Below are positions 52,013 through 60,631 of a DNA stretch of 64,000 bases, in pieces (position 1 is the stretch's first letter; each line of letters starts with the position of its first letter). The notes below the pieces were generated by a model. That model was given only the letters and a program-made list of their open reading frames with translations. It was not told the origin of the DNA and did no database searches. The stretch spans positions 16,356 to 80,355 of the forward strand of contig CAZWGA010000021.1 in the NCBI GenBank assembly GCA_964633285.1, in the 5' to 3' direction. Source of the DNA: 20CM-2-55-15 sp964633285. Its GTDB lineage: Bacteria > Acidobacteriota > Terriglobia > 20CM-2-55-15. The position numbers and the translations under genes are program-made.

Positions 52013-53341
52013 GTGTTTTCGACGGAATTCATTACAAAACGAAAGAGTTTGCTCGAACGCGCGCTCTCGATCTTTGCCGAAGTACGCAACGGAGAAGGAT
52101 TGACGGCGCTTCTCATGATGATGAATGTCTTCACGCTTCTTACAGCGTATTACATCATCAAGCCGGTCCGCGAGGCGTTGATTCTTGGAGGAGCCGGCGC
52201 AGAAATCAAGAGCTACGCGGGTGCGGGACAGGCGTTGCTGTTCCTTCTTCTCGTGCCCGCATACAGTGCATTTGCGAGTCGTGTCAATCGAGTGCGATTG
52301 ATCAACGGAGTCACGCTGTTCTTTATTTCGAATCTGGTGATCTTTTATGCGCTTGGGCGGAGTGGCGTGCAGTTCGGCGTTGCCTTTTTCTTATGGGTCG
52401 GCTTGTTCAATCTGATGGTGCTCGCGCAATTCTGGGCATTTGCAAACGATATTTACACACAGGAACAGGGCCGCAGGCTTTTCGCGGTTCTGGGCATCGG
52501 CAGTTCGGTGGGCGCGATTTTCGGCGCGCGCATCGCGGGCTGGTTGTTCAAACCGCTGGGACCTTATTCGATGATGCTGGTGAGCGCGGGGCTGCTGGGA
52601 GTTTGCGTCGTATTGACGAACATCGTGCACAACAGGGAACGAGGCCGGGCGCCGGCGCTCACCCGGCTCGCTTCGCGAGCGGGCCTTTCCCAGAGCGAAA
52701 GGCTGGGGCCGGGCGGCGGATTTCAACTCGTATTGCGGCATCGGTACCTGCTGTTCATCGCTCTCCTGGTGCTGCTTGAGAACTTCGTCAATACGACGGG
52801 AGAATTCATTCTCGGCAAGACGGTGACACGAAGCCTGCATGATCCCACTGCCATCGGCGAGTTCTACGCCGGATTCTTTTTCTGGGTCAACGTGGCCGGC
52901 GCCGCGCTTCAAATGTTCCTTGTGTCACGCATTATGAAGTACGCGGGAATCGGTCCGGCGTTGTTCGTACTGCCTGCAATTGCGCTCGTGAGCTACGGCA
53001 CGCTGATCTTTCTTCCGGTGCTGGGCTTCATACGCATTGCGAAGATTGCGGAAAACAGCGCCGATTATTCGATTCAAAACACGGCGCGGCATGCGTTATT
53101 CCTGCGGACCGATCGCGCGGCCAAGTACAAAGCAAAGTCCGCCATCGACAGCTTTTTCTGGCGGGCCGGCGACGCGCTCTCCGCGCTTCTGGTGTTTCTG
53201 GGGACGCAGCTCACACTGGGCGTCCGGTATTTCGCCGCGGTCAATGCACTATTGGTGCTGATCTGGGTGGCCATAGCGTATGCCATTCTCCGGATACGAA
53301 AAGAGGGCAGTCTTACTGAGTCTGAAAGCCGTGCGGCATGA
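52013..53341 (+). CDS. NTT (ATP/ADP translocase) family transporter, first copy
   Basis: The 442-residue protein has about 12 hydrophobic segments and resembles the Npt1/Npt2 nucleotide transporters: TAYYIIKPVREALIL in helix 1, WAFANDIYTQEQGRRLFAVLGIGSSVGAIFGAR in helices 4-5 (quoted in part of the family signature) and SADYSIQNTARHALFLRTDR late on. These carriers exchange or transport nucleotides, best known in plastids, chlamydiae and rickettsiae. The start is GTG with GGAG eleven bases upstream. Its stop overlaps the next ATG (ATGA). Substrate and direction are unknown. Confidence 0.82.
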   Translation: MFSTEFITKRKSLLERALSIFAEVRNGEGLTALLMMMNVFTLLTAYYIIKPVREALILGGAGAEIKSYAGAGQALLFLLLVPAYSAFASRVNRVRLINGVTLFFISNLVIFYALGRSGVQFGVAFFLWVGLFNLMVLAQFWAFANDIYTQEQGRRLFAVLGIGSSVGAIFGARIAGWLFKPLGPYSMMLVSAGLLGVCVVLTNIVHNRERGRAPALTRLASRAGLSQSERLGPGGGFQLVLRHRYLLFIALLVLLENFVNTTGEFILGKTVTRSLHDPTAIGEFYAGFFFWVNVAGAALQMFLVSRIMKYAGIGPALFVLPAIALVSYGTLIFLPVLGFIRIAKIAENSADYSIQNTARHALFLRTDRAAKYKAKSAIDSFFWRAGDALSALLVFLGTQLTLGVRYFAAVNALLVLIWVAIAYAILRIRKEGSLTESESRAA

Positions 53342-55710
53342 AGTTTCCAAGGCCATTCCGCGAAGGGGTTTTGGATATTCGGAGCCAGGAGATCGAACGC
53401 GTTCTGGTCATGTCGGTCTATCTGCTCCTCGTCGTTGCGTGCTACACAACGACGAAAGCGGTCCGTGATTCGTTGTTCGTCACAAAAATCGGCCCATCGC
53501 AGCTTCCATACATGTACCTGCTGATTGCGGGCGTGATGGGACTGATCTCCCTGTTTTATTCGAGAGCCGTACATCGTATCGGGCTGTACCGGCTGATGCG
53601 TCTGACTTCTTTTGTCGCGATATCGAATCTGGTTCTGTTCTGGCTCGTCTTCCGCAGGAGTTCGACGTTCTGGTTTTACGTTTTGTATGTGTGGGTCAGC
53701 CTTTTTGGCGCGATTGCTGTTTCCCAGATCTGGCTTCTCGCGACGCATGTGTTCGACGCCAGAGAAGCGCGCCGTGTGTTTGCGTGGATCGGCGCGGGTG
53801 GGATACTCGGCGGAATTCTCGGCGGGGCATTGACGAATCAGCTTGCGGGACGGCTCGGCACGGAATCGTTGTTGATCGCGTGCGCGTTGATGATGGCGCT
53901 TACGCTGGCTTTGCTGGAACGAGCGATCCGCTTTACGGATCCGGAGAGCGTCGAAGATACAAAATCCCGCGAGACAGAGGAGCCGGGAGTCACACAGTCG
54001 GCACTCTTGAAGGTTGTTCGCGAATCACCGCACCTCACGATGATGGTCTGCATGCTTGGAGCGGCAGTCATCGCCGAGGCGTTCATCGATTACGAATATA
54101 AATCTGTGGCGCGAGAGTTTTTGACGTCGAAGGACCGGCTGACAACTTTCTTTGGAACGATCACTTTCTGGATCGGCATTGTGTCGCTGTTGTTTCAGAT
54201 GCTGATCACCAACCGAATCCTGAAGCGATTTGGTGTCGGGTGGGTGATCCTGATGCTACCATCGGCGCTGCTCGGGGCATTCGGCTTGATGGCCGTTCGT
54301 CCGGTTCTGTGGAGCGCGGCCCTGCTCCAGCTCGTGGACGGAACCTTCAGCTATACCACGCATCGGGCCGGCATGGAGTTGCTTTACCTGCCGGTTCCGC
54401 CTCAGACACGAAATACCGTTAAAGCATTCATCGATGCATTCGTGGACCGCTTCGGTCGCGCAATCGGCGGTGTGTTGCTGGTTGTATTGACGGCGCTTCT
54501 CAGCCTTTCCATTCCAGCGTTGAGCATCATTGCATGTGTTGTGGTTGCCGCGTGGATTGCCGTATCCGTAGCTGTGAAGCGTGAGTACGTCCAATCGTTT
54601 CGGCAGGCGCTCCAGAAGGAATCGATTGAACCGGAAGCGCTGGAGCTGCGTACTCTCGATCGTTCAAGTATGAGGACGCTGCTTGGCGCCCTGTCCAGCG
54701 GCGATGAACGTGAGGTTTTGTATGCGGTGGACCTGTTAAGCAACACGCCGCCGAAGGCGTGGCGCCGTCAAATCGATGCATTGATCCGGCATCCTTCAAG
54801 CGCAGTCCGAACTCGCGCCATCGCGGTCCTGGCGCGGTGGAACGATCCTTCGATTACGCGGCCCGAGTTGATTCATCATCCGGACTATCAGACGGCCCGC
54901 GTGGCCATGGTCAGCGTGCTGGGCCTGCTCTGGACGGGCTCTCCGCGTGAATGCGCGTTGCTGGAGCGGCTTTTGCAGGATCCGGATCCGGCCGTGGTCC
55001 GCCAGGCGATTCATACGAGCGGGCTCGTCAGGTACGACAGGGCAATACCTGTGTTGATCGAAAGCTTGGCACGCAGGCCATTGCGTGCTGAAGCGCGCGA
55101 TGCGCTTTTGAAGTTTGGCCGGCGGGGAGCGAACGCGCTCGTCGTGGCATTGGGTGTCCGTTCGGGAAATGCCCAACTGCGATGGCACGCTATGAAAACA
55201 TTGAATAGCATGCTCGTTCGTATGCCGAGACTGTCGATTGATGCACAGCGCGTGCGGCTTTACATCGAGAACCACCACAAGGCACATGAACGGCTGCGTA
55301 CGATCCGCGCGTGGATTCAAGAGAATGGTGATGCCGATCCGAAGATGCAACTTCTGATGCGCGCCCTGGACGAACGGATAGAAGAAACCCTGGATTGGGT
55401 GGTGCGGTTAACCGCGGTGTTGTATGCGCCGCACGACCTTTATTTGATGTATCACCATTGGCGCGATAAACCGCCTCTTTGGCCGAGCGCTATCGAGTTC
55501 ATGGACAACTTGCTGGACAACGATGTGAAAGGAACGGTTGTTCCCATGCTGGAGGAATCGTGGGACCCCGAAAAGTTTCAGTCCGTGGAACGGCCGAACG
55601 CTCTCCGTACATGGGACTCCGTGCGTGAGGCGCTGACGGCATCGGATGACACATGGTTGAATGCGATTGCCGCTGAAGTGAATTCTGCATCTGCCAGCGA
55701 GGCTGCGTGA
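53338..55710 (+). CDS. NTT family transporter fused to HEAT-like repeats, second copy
   Basis: The 790-residue protein has an N-terminal NTT-like membrane domain (about 20-420; CYTTTKAVRDSLFVTKIG, WLLATHVFDAREARRVFAWIG and LPVPPQTRNTVKAFIDAFVDR are family-like). A soluble C-terminal half (430-780) is made of helical HEAT-like repeats: SGDEREVLYAVDLL, PSSAVRTRAIAVLARW, DPDPAVVRQAIHTSGL and LRAEARDALLKFG. The repeats should face the cytoplasm and bind protein. It overlaps its neighbours by 4 nt on both sides, so it probably works with the first transporter and the cyclic-nucleotide-binding protein. Confidence 0.82.
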   Translation: MKFPRPFREGVLDIRSQEIERVLVMSVYLLLVVACYTTTKAVRDSLFVTKIGPSQLPYMYLLIAGVMGLISLFYSRAVHRIGLYRLMRLTSFVAISNLVLFWLVFRRSSTFWFYVLYVWVSLFGAIAVSQIWLLATHVFDAREARRVFAWIGAGGILGGILGGALTNQLAGRLGTESLLIACALMMALTLALLERAIRFTDPESVEDTKSRETEEPGVTQSALLKVVRESPHLTMMVCMLGAAVIAEAFIDYEYKSVAREFLTSKDRLTTFFGTITFWIGIVSLLFQMLITNRILKRFGVGWVILMLPSALLGAFGLMAVRPVLWSAALLQLVDGTFSYTTHRAGMELLYLPVPPQTRNTVKAFIDAFVDRFGRAIGGVLLVVLTALLSLSIPALSIIACVVVAAWIAVSVAVKREYVQSFRQALQKESIEPEALELRTLDRSSMRTLLGALSSGDEREVLYAVDLLSNTPPKAWRRQIDALIRHPSSAVRTRAIAVLARWNDPSITRPELIHHPDYQTARVAMVSVLGLLWTGSPRECALLERLLQDPDPAVVRQAIHTSGLVRYDRAIPVLIESLARRPLRAEARDALLKFGRRGANALVVALGVRSGNAQLRWHAMKTLNSMLVRMPRLSIDAQRVRLYIENHHKAHERLRTIRAWIQENGDADPKMQLLMRALDERIEETLDWVVRLTAVLYAPHDLYLMYHHWRDKPPLWPSAIEFMDNLLDNDVKGTVVPMLEESWDPEKFQSVERPNALRTWDSVREALTASDDTWLNAIAAEVNSASASEAA

Positions 55711-56153
55711 CACCCGTCGACAAAGTGCTGTGTTTGCAAAAAGTGCCTGTCTTCAGGCACGCGTCAACGGAAATGCTGTCTTTCATCGGCTCCATCGCCA
55801 TTGAAGTCGACGCCGCTTCGGGCGAAGCCATCTTTTCGGAAGGCGATGACGCCGACGCCATGTATGTTTCCGCCAAAGGCCGTGTCGGCTTGTCGCGCGA
55901 GGGCAAAGACGTTTGGACCGCCGGCGAAGGCGAGAGCTTCGGCACCTGGGCGCTCTTTGATAATCAGCCCAGAAATCTCACCGCAGTCGCGCTGGAAGAC
56001 TCCCATCTGCTCAAGATTCGCAGTGAGGATTTCTATTTACTGCTGGAAGACCATGATGAAATTACCCCCGCTATTCTTCGAGGGATTATCGATCGAATGA
56101 ATACCCTCCTTGCGGAACAGCCCGGCGGCGCAATTCTCCACGTTTTTGCATAA
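55707..56153 (+). CDS. Cyclic nucleotide-binding domain protein
   Basis: The 148-residue protein is a single cNMP-binding (Crp-like) domain without a DNA-binding part. It has LQKVPVFRHASTEMLSFIGS, GEAIFSEGDDADAMYVSAKGRV and GTWALFDNQPRNLTAVALED, where the phosphate-binding cassette would be. The cassette lacks the classic FGE-x-(A/S)-LL-R-A-(A/T) form, so binding of a true cyclic nucleotide is uncertain. The start is GTG, in a GTGA overlap with the HEAT-fused transporter gene. It probably regulates the two transporters by protein contact. Confidence 0.88.
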   Translation: MTPVDKVLCLQKVPVFRHASTEMLSFIGSIAIEVDAASGEAIFSEGDDADAMYVSAKGRVGLSREGKDVWTAGEGESFGTWALFDNQPRNLTAVALEDSHLLKIRSEDFYLLLEDHDEITPAILRGIIDRMNTLLAEQPGGAILHVFA

Positions 56154-56256
56154 AGCACACCCGGCGTGTTCGAGCACGATCCGGCATAATTGGTTCACTT
56201 CGCTGGCTATAGGCTGAAACAGATCCGATTGGAACACTCGGTGCAGCGAAGTCCAC

Positions 56257-57552
56257 GTGCACCCCGCAAATATATCTGCCGATTTTCGTGTCCGGAGTGT
56301 TCTGTTACTGACATTGCTCCTGATAGCGGCCACCTGGGTGAGGGCTCAGGAAGTGGAGGAATCCCCGCCGCCTCCGGATGAGGGCCGGATCGTCGAAGGC
56401 CGTCCACCGCTCTACAGCTTCAAACGAAATCTTCATCCGTTGACGTGGGTGGAGCTGGGCATGAAGCCGTTGTTTCGACTCCAGGACAACGAAAGAATCA
56501 ACAGGCTTGCAACGGCGCCGGCCTCTGACAAGCGCGCGGGTGTGAAGTTTGGAGTCGATGGAACGTCTCCTGGGTCCGGCCTCGGTCCCGTTGTCACGTT
56601 TTTTCACAAGGATCTGTTCGGGAAGGGAATCGAAGTCGAAGCGCCTTTGGTTTACACCTACAATCGCTACGAACTATATCGGCTCAACGCGAAAGTACCG
56701 CTCGCGAAAGAGACTTTTGTCGATCGGCTGACGTTCGATCTCGGAACAGCGTACCGCACACAAGCGAACGATGAAATGTTTCCCATCGGGAACGAGTCGC
56801 CGCTTTCAGCGGAAAGCCACATCCGGACGGTCAGCCGTGAAGCCTCTGCCGGATTTACCGTGAACTTGAACAAGGAATGGAAAGCCGGACTCCATGAGAC
56901 GTATCGAAGTATCGGTGTCTCCCATCCACTGAAAGGAACCTCGGCGCAGACAGAGTTGCATGATTTCCCGATTCCCGGTTTGTTCAGTGGCGGTCATATC
57001 CGGTCCACGATTCTCTCGATCGACCACGACGACCGCGATGATCAGACGCTTCCGTCCACCGGCGGACTGCAGCATTTCGAAGCCGGCATGAACGACGACG
57101 TGTCGAGCCGGGGATGGGCGTATTGGAAATACCGGATCGACGTTCAGCGTTTCTTCAAACTGACGGCAGACCGGCGCACCGTCATCGCTCTGCGCGGACT
57201 CGCCGAAACCAATCAGCGCAAAAGCGGCGGGGATATTCCATGGTTCGAGATGCCGTCACTGGGGGCCTGGGAAACACTGCGAGGATTCGAGAATTACCGT
57301 TTCCGCGATGCCAGCGCCCTGAGCCTGACTGCCGAATACCGGTATCGAATATGGCGCGCGATGGATTGGGGCTTCTTCCTGGATGAAGGTCAGGTGGCGC
57401 GTCAGCCGGGCGATTTCGGATTCGATCGCTTTCACACAGGCTACGGAGTGAGGCTGTTTGTTTTTCCGAAGCCACAGTTTCCAATCTCGATTGATCTGGC
57501 GCACAGCCTGGAGAAATGGCGTTTGTATGTCAATTTCAACACGCGTTTCTAA
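56257..57552 (+). CDS. Omp85/D15-type outer-membrane beta-barrel without POTRA domains
   Basis: The 431-residue protein has a signal peptide (hydrophobic stretch VLLLTLLLIAATWVRAQ near residues 15-31), a short Pro-rich linker, then alternating amphipathic strands typical of a BamA/TamA surface-antigen barrel. The barrel signature GAWETLRGFENYRFRD is near residue 340, and the protein ends in Phe (NFNTRF), the outer-membrane sorting signal. No POTRA repeat is seen. The GTG start at 56257 is uncertain but no better one exists. The next gene starts 26 nt before its stop in another frame. Confidence 0.82.
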   Translation: MHPANISADFRVRSVLLLTLLLIAATWVRAQEVEESPPPPDEGRIVEGRPPLYSFKRNLHPLTWVELGMKPLFRLQDNERINRLATAPASDKRAGVKFGVDGTSPGSGLGPVVTFFHKDLFGKGIEVEAPLVYTYNRYELYRLNAKVPLAKETFVDRLTFDLGTAYRTQANDEMFPIGNESPLSAESHIRTVSREASAGFTVNLNKEWKAGLHETYRSIGVSHPLKGTSAQTELHDFPIPGLFSGGHIRSTILSIDHDDRDDQTLPSTGGLQHFEAGMNDDVSSRGWAYWKYRIDVQRFFKLTADRRTVIALRGLAETNQRKSGGDIPWFEMPSLGAWETLRGFENYRFRDASALSLTAEYRYRIWRAMDWGFFLDEGQVARQPGDFGFDRFHTGYGVRLFVFPKPQFPISIDLAHSLEKWRLYVNFNTRF

Positions 57553-59200
57553 GTTTGTTCCTGTCGCCGCCGCCATCGCGGTGCTGTATTCAACCATCGC
57601 CTGGCCGGCAGCAGGAGTTCTGTGGCTGGACTTCGATATGAAAAACATTCCGGAGCCGAAGGAGCGCAAGGGCGGTTATTACGAATTCTTCTTCAAGGGA
57701 CAGCTTATCGAACAGACGAAGCAGGACCTGGATATCCCTCGATGGGTGCGCCATGCGGCCGGTCATCCGAAACAGGCGTCCAACGTGAATGCCCTGGACG
57801 AGGTTCCGGAATCGAGCTGGTTCACCAACCGGCATCATCTTCATCGAATGACGATCGAGGAACTCGTTCGCGGGCCTGATCGAGGATCGGCGCCGGACTT
57901 CACGTCGGCAACGATTACGAAAGCCAAGACCGAGGGCGTGACTCCCGGACTGATGTTGAAAGATTCGTCCGGACAGTCGTACCTCGTGAAATTCGATAAC
58001 GCGAACTATCCGAAATTGCAATCCGGCGCCGAAGTTATTTCGACGAAGATCATGTACGCGGCGGGATACAACGTCCCGGAAAACTACATCGCTTATTTGT
58101 CCGTGGACGATCTGCACATCGGCAAGGACGTCACGATAAAGGACGAGAAAGGAAACAAACGGCCATTCACGAAAGATGATCTCGATCACATGTTGACGCG
58201 CGTGGCGCGCATGTCCGATGGGCGTTATCGCGTGATGGCGAGCAAGATCCTTTCAGGAAAGCCTAAAGGGCCGTTCCCTCAAATCGGTTTTCGAGCCGAC
58301 GATCCGAATGATCTTATTCCACATGAATACCGCCGGGAATTGCGCGGCCTTCGTGTGATTGCGTCATGGATCAATCACTGGGACATGAAAGAAGACCAGG
58401 GACTCGATATGTACGTCGAGGAAAACGGCCGCAGGTTTCTTCGGCATTACCTGATCGATTTCGGCTCGACGCTCGGCGGCGGCCAGGTTCCGACCGAGTA
58501 TTTTCATGGACGTGAATACGCGCTCGATATGAAGAGCATCATGAAAGAGGTCTTCACGCTGGGCGCTTTCGAGTCGGCTGATGAAAAGCATGGGCTGATG
58601 GTGTCTCAGGAGGTCGGGATGTATACGGCAAGCGACTTCGATCCAGAAGGTTGGAAGCCGAGTTTCCCAACCGTGATGTTCGACAACATGACCCATGAAG
58701 ACGCGTTCTGGGCAACGCGGATCATCATGTCGTTCACAGAACCTGAACTGAGAAGCATCGTTGAAACCGCCGGGTATACGGATCCGAAGGATACGCAATA
58801 CGTTGTTCAGACATTGCTGGACCGCAGGGCGATCATTGCCAGGCACTGGCTGAACAAAGTGGACGCGTTGTCGGAATTTGATATTCAGCCGGACCGGCGC
58901 GGCGTGACCGTGAGATTCCACAATCTGCTCGTAGACAGCCATCTCGATGCCGTCAATCCAACATACACGTATGAAATCAAGGGCGCTCACCTCAAATCCG
59001 GAAGAAAGACGCTTCGCACTTCTGAAATTGTCATAGATCGTGCGGAACTCAGCGCCGCCGTGGAACACGCGGTGAATTCACCCATCGAACTCACAATCTG
59101 GACGAATCGGGAAAGCGGAGTATCTCCGCCCGTGAAGGTCTATTTCGAATGGAGCGCTGCCAAAGATACGGCATCGCTTGTGCGGATTTCGAGGGGATAA
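57527..59200 (+). CDS. Exported kinase-fold protein (PI3/4K-, HipA- or Fam20-like)
   Basis: The 557-residue protein has an N-terminal signal segment (FVPVAAAIAVLYSTIAWPAA) and a region resembling atypical kinases. SYLVKFDNANYP contains a candidate ATP Lys155, followed by candidate Glu169 (SGAEVISTKIM). The loop ASWINHWDMKEDQGLDMY (Asn283, His284, Asp286) and YLIDFGSTLG (Asp311-Phe-Gly) look like catalytic and DFG motifs. The C-terminal 100 residues are beta-rich. Its ATG lies inside the barrel gene, so the two are coupled. Kinase activity is inferred from motif shape only; the family assignment is tentative. Confidence 0.62.
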   Translation: MSISTRVSKFVPVAAAIAVLYSTIAWPAAGVLWLDFDMKNIPEPKERKGGYYEFFFKGQLIEQTKQDLDIPRWVRHAAGHPKQASNVNALDEVPESSWFTNRHHLHRMTIEELVRGPDRGSAPDFTSATITKAKTEGVTPGLMLKDSSGQSYLVKFDNANYPKLQSGAEVISTKIMYAAGYNVPENYIAYLSVDDLHIGKDVTIKDEKGNKRPFTKDDLDHMLTRVARMSDGRYRVMASKILSGKPKGPFPQIGFRADDPNDLIPHEYRRELRGLRVIASWINHWDMKEDQGLDMYVEENGRRFLRHYLIDFGSTLGGGQVPTEYFHGREYALDMKSIMKEVFTLGAFESADEKHGLMVSQEVGMYTASDFDPEGWKPSFPTVMFDNMTHEDAFWATRIIMSFTEPELRSIVETAGYTDPKDTQYVVQTLLDRRAIIARHWLNKVDALSEFDIQPDRRGVTVRFHNLLVDSHLDAVNPTYTYEIKGAHLKSGRKTLRTSEIVIDRAELSAAVEHAVNSPIELTIWTNRESGVSPPVKVYFEWSAAKDTASLVRISRG

Positions 59201-59210
59201 GGAGAAACGA

Positions 59211-59750
59211 ATGCTCTTACTTCTGCTAATCGCGCTTGTTCCGATCAACAGTGCCGCGATCAAAGAGTTCAACGATCGGGCGCAGCGTTATGCGGATCTT
59301 CACAACCATGTCGAAAGTGCGCTGCCGCCGATCGACAAAAAGAAGGAGTCCGATCCGGCCGTGATCGTCGAGCACCAGAAGGCGCTTGCAAAGGGCATTC
59401 ACGCCGAGCGGCCCAAAGCGGCAGAGGGCGACCTTTTCACGCCGGAAGTTCAAAAGGAATTGCGGTCAATCATCGCGGTGCAGCTCAAATCGCCGAAGGG
59501 GCCTACGGAACGGCGAATGATCCTGGGGGAAGGAAATCCGAAGAATCCCGAGTCGGCGGCGCCCGTCGATCTCCGTGTGAATGCCGAGTATCCGGCCAGG
59601 GCTCCGCTTTCGACGGTTCCGCCATCAATCTTGATGACGCTGCCAAAACTGCCCGCACTGCTCGAGTATCGATTTGTCGGACACGATTTAATTCTGTTTG
59701 ACGCAAAAGCCAACCTCATCGTCGACATCTTGAGAAAGGCCATCAGGTGA
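59211..59750 (+). CDS. Small exported protein of unknown function
   Basis: The 179-residue protein has a short signal-like N-terminus (LLLLLIALVPINSAA) and a helical charged region (FNDRAQRYADLHNHVESALPP). A C-terminal part ends LPALLEYRFVGHDLILFDAKANLIVDIL, which looks like a small beta domain. AAGGAGA precedes the ATG at 59211 by five bases. It sits between the kinase-like and metallophosphoesterase genes with gaps of 10 and 4 nt, so it is likely part of the same function. No known family is recognised. Confidence 0.75.
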   Translation: MLLLLLIALVPINSAAIKEFNDRAQRYADLHNHVESALPPIDKKKESDPAVIVEHQKALAKGIHAERPKAAEGDLFTPEVQKELRSIIAVQLKSPKGPTERRMILGEGNPKNPESAAPVDLRVNAEYPARAPLSTVPPSILMTLPKLPALLEYRFVGHDLILFDAKANLIVDILRKAIR

Positions 59751-59754
59751 AGCC

Positions 59755-60627
59755 ATGCGTACGATTCATCGTTCACTGCTTGTTTGTCTAATGGCCGTTG
59801 CCGTCGTCGCCGGCCAGGAAATCCAGATGCCCGTGCAGAAAGATGCGCTGCGTTTTGCTGTCATCGGAGATAACGGCACTGGAGGCAAAGGCGAGTACCT
59901 CACGGCCGGCGCGCTCGGCAAAGCGCACGACCGGTTTCCGTTCGAGTTTGTCGTCATGATGGGTGACAACCTTTACGGCGGAGAATCGCCCAGTGACTTC
60001 CAGGACAAATTCGAAAAGCCTTATGCCCCGCTGCTTAATGCCGGAGTGAAGTTTTACGCGGCCCTCGGAAATCACGACGATCCCGCGCGTCAGATTATTT
60101 ACGACAAATTCAACATGGGCGGAAAGCACTACTACACATTCAAGCCAAAGGATGGCATTCGCTTCTTCGTCCTCGACAGCAACTACATGGACAAGAAGCA
60201 GCTCGACTGGTTCGAAAGCGAACTGAAAGCTTCTGGAAGCGAATGGAAGCTGGTGTATTTTCACCATCCCATTTACTCCTCGGGAGAAAGACACGGTTCG
60301 AATCTCGAACTGCGCGCCGCAATCGAACCGCTGATGGTTATGTATGGCGTCGATGTTGTACTCAGCGGTCACGAGCATTTCTACGAGCGCATTAAGCCTC
60401 AAAAAGGAATTCATTACTTTATCGTTGGCTCCAGCGGACAGCTTCGTGAAGGCAATATCGATAAAACCGAACTCACGGAGAAGGGCTTCGACAGGGATAA
60501 CGTTTTTATGCTCGCTGAGATCATTCACGATGACCTGTTCTTTCAGGTGATCGCCAAAGATGGGAAGACCATCGATTCAGGAAGTATCAAGCGGGCGGAA
60601 AAGGCAAAAGTTACAACGGCGAGGTGA
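59755..60627 (+). CDS. Exported metallophosphoesterase (purple acid phosphatase-like)
   Basis: The 290-residue protein has a signal peptide to about VAGQ (residue 21) and the five calcineurin-like metal motifs: AVIGDNGTGG (38-40), MGDNLYGG (70-72), GNHD (105-108), HHPIYSSG and GHEHFYER. The first motif has GDN, as in the purple-acid-phosphatase branch. It should hydrolyse phosphomono- or diesters in the periplasm. It starts 4 nt after the upstream stop and is followed 4 nt later by the PAP2 gene, so they are one operon. Confidence 0.92.
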   Translation: MRTIHRSLLVCLMAVAVVAGQEIQMPVQKDALRFAVIGDNGTGGKGEYLTAGALGKAHDRFPFEFVVMMGDNLYGGESPSDFQDKFEKPYAPLLNAGVKFYAALGNHDDPARQIIYDKFNMGGKHYYTFKPKDGIRFFVLDSNYMDKKQLDWFESELKASGSEWKLVYFHHPIYSSGERHGSNLELRAAIEPLMVMYGVDVVLSGHEHFYERIKPQKGIHYFIVGSSGQLREGNIDKTELTEKGFDRDNVFMLAEIIHDDLFFQVIAKDGKTIDSGSIKRAEKAKVTTAR

Positions 60628-60631
60628 AGAC

